DNA of 64,000 nucleotides from an uncultured Bacteroidales bacterium (lineage in GTDB: Bacteria > Bacteroidota > Bacteroidia > Bacteroidales > UBA932), in NCBI GenBank assembly GCA_944323845.1, contig CALUUA010000005.1, positions 1-64,000 on the forward strand, in the 5' to 3' direction. This document shows, piece by piece, positions 60,200 through 64,000 of the stretch. The notes beneath the pieces were generated by a model. The model saw only the letters and a program-made list of their open reading frames with translations. It was not told the DNA's origin and did not search any database. Numbering within the stretch: position 1 is the first letter of the stretch; each line of letters opens with the position of its first letter. The position numbers and the translations under genes were made by a program.

Positions 60200-61541
60200 C
60201 CGCAGCCTGAAGATGGAAATCCTTTCTTATCATCTCCACGGAGTCGAGAAGCTCCCATCCGAAGAACTGAGCCACCTCGCGCGTCTTCACTCCGCCGCGA
60301 TACACATCCACGAAATCCTGATAAGGCTTCCTGCCCACATGCCCGTAGGCTGCGGTAGGCTCGTATATAGGCTTCTTCAGCTGGAATTTTTCTATGATTT
60401 TCGCAGGACGCAGGTCGAACAGGCGTCCGATGCGTTCCGCGATTTCGGAATCGCTTATCTGCCGGCCGGAAGCATCCTTGGCGGCAGTCCCGTATGTGTT
60501 CACGTAGATGCTTACAGGCTCTGCCACACCTATGGCATATGCCAGCTGCACCAACATTTCATGGGCAAGCCCGGCAGCCACCATGTTCTTGGCGATATAT
60601 CTGGCGGCGTAAGCGGCGGAACGGTCGACCTTGGACGGATCCTTCCCTGAAAATGCCCCGCCTCCGTGCGCACCCTTGCCGCCGTATGTATCCACGATGA
60701 TTTTCCTTCCGGTCAGTCCGGTATCCCCGTGCGGCCCGCCTATCACGAATTTCCCTGTAGGGTTCACATGAAGGATATACCCGTCACGGAAAAGCGCGGC
60801 CGTTTCCGCCGGCAGTCCGGCCACTATCTCCGGAATCAGTATTTCCTGGACATCCTTGCGTATTTTGGCCTGCATGGCTGCATCCACGCGTTTCTGTCCG
60901 TATTGCTCACAGGCCTCCCGATAGCTCATGTTTCCGAGCTCCGAAGGCACGAACTCGTCGTGCTGCGTGGAGATGACGATGGTATGTACCCTGACCGGAC
61001 GATGAGTCGCGTCGTCATACTCTATGGTGAATTGCGATTTGGAATCAGGCCTCAGGTACGGCATCCTCTCCGGAGTCTCCTTGCGGATACGGGCGAGAAT
61101 CATCAGGGCCTTGTGCGCCAGAGCCAAAGGCAGAGGCATGTATTCGTCAGTATCATCGCAGGCGTAGCCGAACATCATTCCCTGGTCTCCTGCGCCCTGC
61201 TCGTCCGCGTCCTCGGTCACCACGCCGCGGTTTATATCCTGCGACTGCTCGTGAATGGCCGATATGACACCGCACGAATTGCCGTCGAACATGTATTCCG
61301 CCTTGTTGTACCCTATCCGGTTGATTACATTCCTGGCGATGCTCTGGATGTCCACATATGCGTCTTTCGAACTCACTTCGCCGCCTACCACCACGAGGCC
61401 TGTGCTGCAGAAAGTCTCGCAGGCCACTTTCGCTTCAGGGTCCTGACGCAGGAATTCATCGAGTATTGCGTCCGAAATCTGATCCGACACCTTGTCCGGA
61501 TGTCCTTCGGACACTGATTCAGAAGTAAATAGATATGCCAT
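60186..61541 (-). CDS. metK: S-adenosylmethionine synthetase
   Basis: Makes SAM from ATP and methionine (451 residues, somewhat longer than the 384 of E. coli). The family motifs [25 protein letters not shown] and [19 protein letters not shown] are intact. Upstream lies a SAM-II-type aptamer with a terminator, so SAM probably lowers its own synthesis. It is the first gene of metK-dusB-lpxK. Confidence 0.97.
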   Translation of the reverse strand: MAYLFTSESVSEGHPDKVSDQISDAILDEFLRQDPEAKVACETFCSTGLVVVGGEVSSKDAYVDIQSIARNVINRIGYNKAEYMFDGNSCGVISAIHEQSQDINRGVVTEDADEQGAGDQGMMFGYACDDTDEYMPLPLALAHKALMILARIRKETPERMPYLRPDSKSQFTIEYDDATHRPVRVHTIVISTQHDEFVPSELGNMSYREACEQYGQKRVDAAMQAKIRKDVQEILIPEIVAGLPAETAALFRDGYILHVNPTGKFVIGGPHGDTGLTGRKIIVDTYGGKGAHGGGAFSGKDPSKVDRSAAYAARYIAKNMVAAGLAHEMLVQLAYAIGVAEPVSIYVNTYGTAAKDASGRQISDSEIAERIGRLFDLRPAKIIEKFQLKKPIYEPTAAYGHVGRKPYQDFVDVYRGGVKTREVAQFFGWELLDSVEMIRKDFHLQAADEDR

Positions 61542-61603
61542 AATAAAACTGATGATTATTTATATAGTTTGTCCCCTTGCGGAGCCATTGCCTGTAAAGG
61601 CAT

Positions 61604-61635
61604 AAAAAAAGCTCCTGCACAGAAAAATGAGGAGC
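61604..61635 (-). terminator. Terminator in the metK leader
   Basis: On the minus strand GCTCCT (61635-61630) and AGGAGC (61616-61611) form a 6-bp stem followed by T7 (61610-61604), about 60 nt before the metK ATG. It is well placed to act as the expression platform of the upstream aptamer. Confidence 0.75.
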
Positions 61636-61663
61636 AAAAAAACCATATCTGAAAATTGCATTC

Positions 61664-61681
61664 TTGCACGCAGGCGTGCAA
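61664..61681 (-). other. Perfect hairpin between aptamer and terminator
   Basis: TTGCACGC and GCGTGCAA are perfectly complementary over 8 bp with a 2-nt centre (ag), so at most about 7 bp form with a 4-nt loop. It lies between the SAM-II core and the terminator and may take part in switching. Confidence 0.5.
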
Positions 61682-61684
61682 TAT

Positions 61685-61735
61685 TCATTTTAGCATTTTT
61701 TTGTGTGGTTGCAAGCAGCCAAATCTCTCCACATT
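61685..61735 (-). promoter_or_regulatory. SAM-II-type riboswitch upstream of metK
   Basis: On the minus strand the core elements of SAM-II occur in order: GATTT (61725-61721), TTGCA (61714-61710), an A-rich run (61702-61696) and GCTAAAA (61694-61688). TGTGG (61733-61729) and CCACA (61708-61704) can form the P1 stem around GATTT...TTGCA. The promoter box lies just upstream and metK downstream, as expected for a SAM sensor. The match is by eye to the known consensus; SAM-V shares part of this core. Confidence 0.78.
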
Positions 61736-61748
61736 TCTGTTTCGGCTG

Positions 61749-61756
61749 CAAATATA
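61749..61756 (-). promoter_or_regulatory. -7 element of the metK-dusB-lpxK operon
   Basis: TATATTTG on the minus strand; TTTG lies 22 bp upstream, slightly beyond the usual distance. Transcription would start near 61742, a few bases before the aptamer. Confidence 0.65.
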
Positions 61757-61871
61757 GACAAAAATTTCCGATATCATCCAAATTTTGCGTTTTTGCGGAG
61801 AAACAGGCCTGTCAGGACATTAAAATTATGTTAAAACAGGGGAAAATACGGTCTATAATTATAAAAAGTAT

Positions 61872-61879
61872 TAACTTCG
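61872..61879 (+). promoter_or_regulatory. Variant -7 element of the TonB receptor gene
   Basis: TAACTTCG, identical over ten bases (TAACTTCGCG) to the box before the Lrp-type gene at 24157. No clear TTG lies at the -33 distance. Confidence 0.4.
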
Positions 61880-61916
61880 CGGCATAAAAAACTATAATAA
61901 AAACAACCAAACTATT

Positions 61917-64000
61917 ATGAAACAAACATTTAAGGCTATGCTGCCGCTTCTTGTGGCCCTGTTCGCAAGCGTGACGGCATTAGCGCAGGTCACTACATCC
62001 AGCCTCAACGGCCATGTTTACGACGAGGCGGGAGAACCGCTTGCCGGTGCGGCAGTCATAGCTGTCCACACTCCTTCAGGGACGCAGTATTCAGCCGTGG
62101 CTAACGAAGATGGCCGCTACATCATCAACGGCATGCGCTCAGGCGGACCTTACACAGTCGAAATTTCATTCATCGGGATGGGCACGCTTCAGTTCACCGA
62201 TGTGATTCTCTCTCTGGGCGAGCCCTATGAACTTGATGTCGAAATGGAAGTCTCAAACGAACTCGATGCGGTATTCGTAGTGGGCGAAAGCTCTTTCAGC
62301 GCGAACAAGACCGGAGCGGGCGCCAGCTTCAGCCGCAGGGCTATGGACAATACGCCTACAGTAGACAGAAGCATCTATGACATAGTGCAGTACACTCCGC
62401 AGGCCATGCTGACCAAGGAAGGCGGGATTTCATTCGCCGGTACCAACAACCGCTACAACAGCTTCCAGATAGACGGAGCCGTGGCCAACGATGCCTTCGG
62501 CCTCTCCCGCGAGGGCTATAACGGCGCACAGGCAGGCGTCAGCCCGATTTCCCTCGACGCCATCGAGGCCATTCAGGTAGTGGTGGCTCCTTTCGACGTG
62601 CGTCAGTCAGGTTTCACAGGCGGCGCCATCAACTCCATAACCAAGTCAGGTACGAACACTGTGACAGGTTCGGCCTATGCATATTTCAACAATCAGGATT
62701 TCATCGGGAAGACCCCGGGCAAGCTGGCCGACGGAAAGACGAGGACTAAATATGGCCAGCAGATGTCCCAGACATACGGTTTCACTATAGGGGCCCCTAT
62801 CGTCAAGGACAAACTCTTCATTTTCGCCAGTGCGGAATATGTCAGGAACTCCACCCCGAATGTCTACACTCCGGCGAACGGTTCATACGAAGGGCGTGAA
62901 CTCGTTCAGGACGTGATATACAAAGGCGAAAATCTGGGCAATATATTCAACGCCGAAATCGCAGATGCCATCATCGAGCATTATGAGGAGAGGTACGGAG
63001 TAAATACAGGAGAGTCATACGGAGCGCATCAGGTGACCGACCAGTACATCAATGCGATGCTCCGTCTCGACTGGAACATCAAGGACAACCACAAGTTCAT
63101 GTTCCGCTATCAGATAGTGGACGGCCATGCCGACAAATACGACTCTAACGCGGATACGTATATCTTCAACAATTCTTCATACAAGCAGTCTAACCAGACC
63201 CATACCCTCGTGGCGGAACTGAACTCCCGCATATCCAATACGGTTTCCAACGAGTTCCGCGCTACGGCTACCTTTGTCAGGGACAAGAGAACCGTTCCGT
63301 ATTACGGCGCGAATATCTTCATCGACCGGGGTGGTGAACCTGTCACGATCAATATCGGAACCGACTACAGTTCCGGTGCGAACGAGGTGCAGTCCGATGT
63401 CTATACCATAGCCGACAACGTGTCCATCTTCAAGGGAAACCACAATATCACCGTAGGTACACACAACGAGTTCTTCAGATTCTACAATGTCTTTCTGGAA
63501 GCTGCATACGGCTCATACGGATTCAGGACAGTCAACGGCTTCCTGAATGACCGGTTCGCCACTGACGGATACGGTTATGCATACAATTATGCGGACCCTT
63601 CGGTGACCGGCGGCAAGACCATCTGGGGAGGAACGCCTGTGGCGGCACAGTTCAGCGTATATGCCCAGGACGAGTGGAAGCCTAATCCGCGCTTCTCCCT
63701 GACTTACGGCCTGCGTCTCGACATGCCTGTCATGATGAACAAGCCGACTGCCAATCCTGATTTCAACGCAAGCAATATAGCGAAGGCGAGCGGCCAGTAT
63801 GTGGGAGTCGTGCCTGACGCTTCCGTCCTTTTCTCTCCGAGAGTCGGATTCCGTCTGTATCTCGATGACGCGAAGACTTCGCTGCTGCGCGGAGGCGCCG
63901 GAATCTTCACCGGCCGTGTGCCGTTCGTGTGGATAGAGAATGCCTACAACAATACCGGCATGGAGTACAAGTCGATATCGCTCGCCTCGACCCCATCGGA
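61917..64000 (+). CDS. TonB-dependent outer-membrane receptor (partial)
   Basis: The gene runs off the right edge of the window; 694 codons are visible. A signal peptide (MKQTFKAMLPLLVALFASVTALAQ) is followed by a carboxypeptidase-regulatory-like beta domain (about 28-110; LNGHVYDEAGEPLAGAAV), then a plug domain (about 115-240; IEAIQVVVAPFDVRQSGFTGGAIN) and the start of the barrel. The layout resembles the Oar-like receptors of Bacteroidota. No SusD-type partner is visible in the window, and the substrate is unknown. Confidence 0.92.
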   Translation, partial: MKQTFKAMLPLLVALFASVTALAQVTTSSLNGHVYDEAGEPLAGAAVIAVHTPSGTQYSAVANEDGRYIINGMRSGGPYTVEISFIGMGTLQFTDVILSLGEPYELDVEMEVSNELDAVFVVGESSFSANKTGAGASFSRRAMDNTPTVDRSIYDIVQYTPQAMLTKEGGISFAGTNNRYNSFQIDGAVANDAFGLSREGYNGAQAGVSPISLDAIEAIQVVVAPFDVRQSGFTGGAINSITKSGTNTVTGSAYAYFNNQDFIGKTPGKLADGKTRTKYGQQMSQTYGFTIGAPIVKDKLFIFASAEYVRNSTPNVYTPANGSYEGRELVQDVIYKGENLGNIFNAEIADAIIEHYEERYGVNTGESYGAHQVTDQYINAMLRLDWNIKDNHKFMFRYQIVDGHADKYDSNADTYIFNNSSYKQSNQTHTLVAELNSRISNTVSNEFRATATFVRDKRTVPYYGANIFIDRGGEPVTINIGTDYSSGANEVQSDVYTIADNVSIFKGNHNITVGTHNEFFRFYNVFLEAAYGSYGFRTVNGFLNDRFATDGYGYAYNYADPSVTGGKTIWGGTPVAAQFSVYAQDEWKPNPRFSLTYGLRLDMPVMMNKPTANPDFNASNIAKASGQYVGVVPDASVLFSPRVGFRLYLDDAKTSLLRGGAGIFTGRVPFVWIENAYNNTGMEYKSISLASTPS

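Noticed and set aside
61627..61887. An 86-codon plus-strand frame opposite the metK leader
   Set aside because: It covers the terminator and aptamer region on the other strand and resembles no protein; its composition is that of A/T-rich intergenic DNA.
1..64000. Mobile elements or recently transferred islands
   Set aside because: No transposase, integrase or phage gene was found, no terminal inverted repeats were noticed, and no block stood out by composition on reading.

Overview
The window comes from a member of the Bacteroidota, most likely the order Bacteroidales. Many genes carry the two-part Bacteroidota promoter (TTG, 19-21 bp spacer, TAnnTTTG). Other signs are the outer-membrane receptor at the right end, a prephenate dehydratase - aminotransferase - prephenate dehydrogenase - DAHP synthase/chorismate mutase operon, and mostly weak Shine-Dalgarno sequences. 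Base composition is close to even, coding density is high, and convergent gene pairs often touch or overlap. I cannot name the genus. I found no insertion sequence, prophage, CRISPR array or rRNA.

Layout. 1-4400: tRNA-Pro, a duplicated terminator and a fragment of the S10 ribosomal-protein operon (rplC-D-W-B, rpsS, rplV, rpsC) on the minus strand. 4421-10460: cdaA (c-di-AMP synthase), mutS2, yraN, a mannose-1-phosphate guanylyltransferase, a YqeY protein, tRNA-Leu and a YhcH-family protein. 10477-15836: PAP2 phosphatase, glycosyltransferase, comF, fabG, S-adenosylhomocysteinase. 15854-21528: the rod-shape operon mreB-mreC-mreD-mrdA-rodA (minus). 21801-31300: topA, an Lrp-type regulator, ispD, a class A PBP, ddl, prmC and an orphan lipoprotein. 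31307-37930: U32 peptidase, TPR protein, degenerate M16 protein, DUF3109 protein, small membrane protein. 38044-46017: a complete [FeFe]-hydrogenase locus, with maturases hydE-hydG-hydF (plus) meeting the trimeric NAD-linked enzyme hydB-hydA-hydC (minus) tail to tail. 46218-53711: coiled-coil membrane protein, hemW, M24 aminopeptidase, trpB2, an isolated sdhC, pyrH, frr. 53813-58087: the Phe/Tyr biosynthesis operon behind an aromatic-rich leader peptide and terminator. 58053-61541: metK-dusB-lpxK behind an apparent SAM-II riboswitch. 61917-64000: the start of a TonB-dependent receptor.

How the genes work together. Several blocks serve the envelope: the Mre/PBP2/RodA elongation machine, PBP1A and Ddl for peptidoglycan, LpxK for lipid A, and ManC, GT4 and PAP2 for glycan or lipid metabolism. 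The hydrogenase block encodes H2 metabolism with its cofactor maturation, consistent with a fermentative anaerobe. Two control regions stand out: a transcription attenuator whose leader peptide has four Phe and four Tyr among 18 residues, and a SAM-II-type aptamer followed by a terminator that would control metK together with dusB and lpxK.

The best leads beyond routine annotation are the aromatic attenuator, the SAM-responsive metK-dusB-lpxK operon, the truncated S10 operon, the sdhC without sdhA/sdhB, the M16 protein without its zinc motif, the PAP2 protein with an apparent C-terminal barrel, and the structured leader of the PBP1A gene. I did not find a clearly new multi-gene system.
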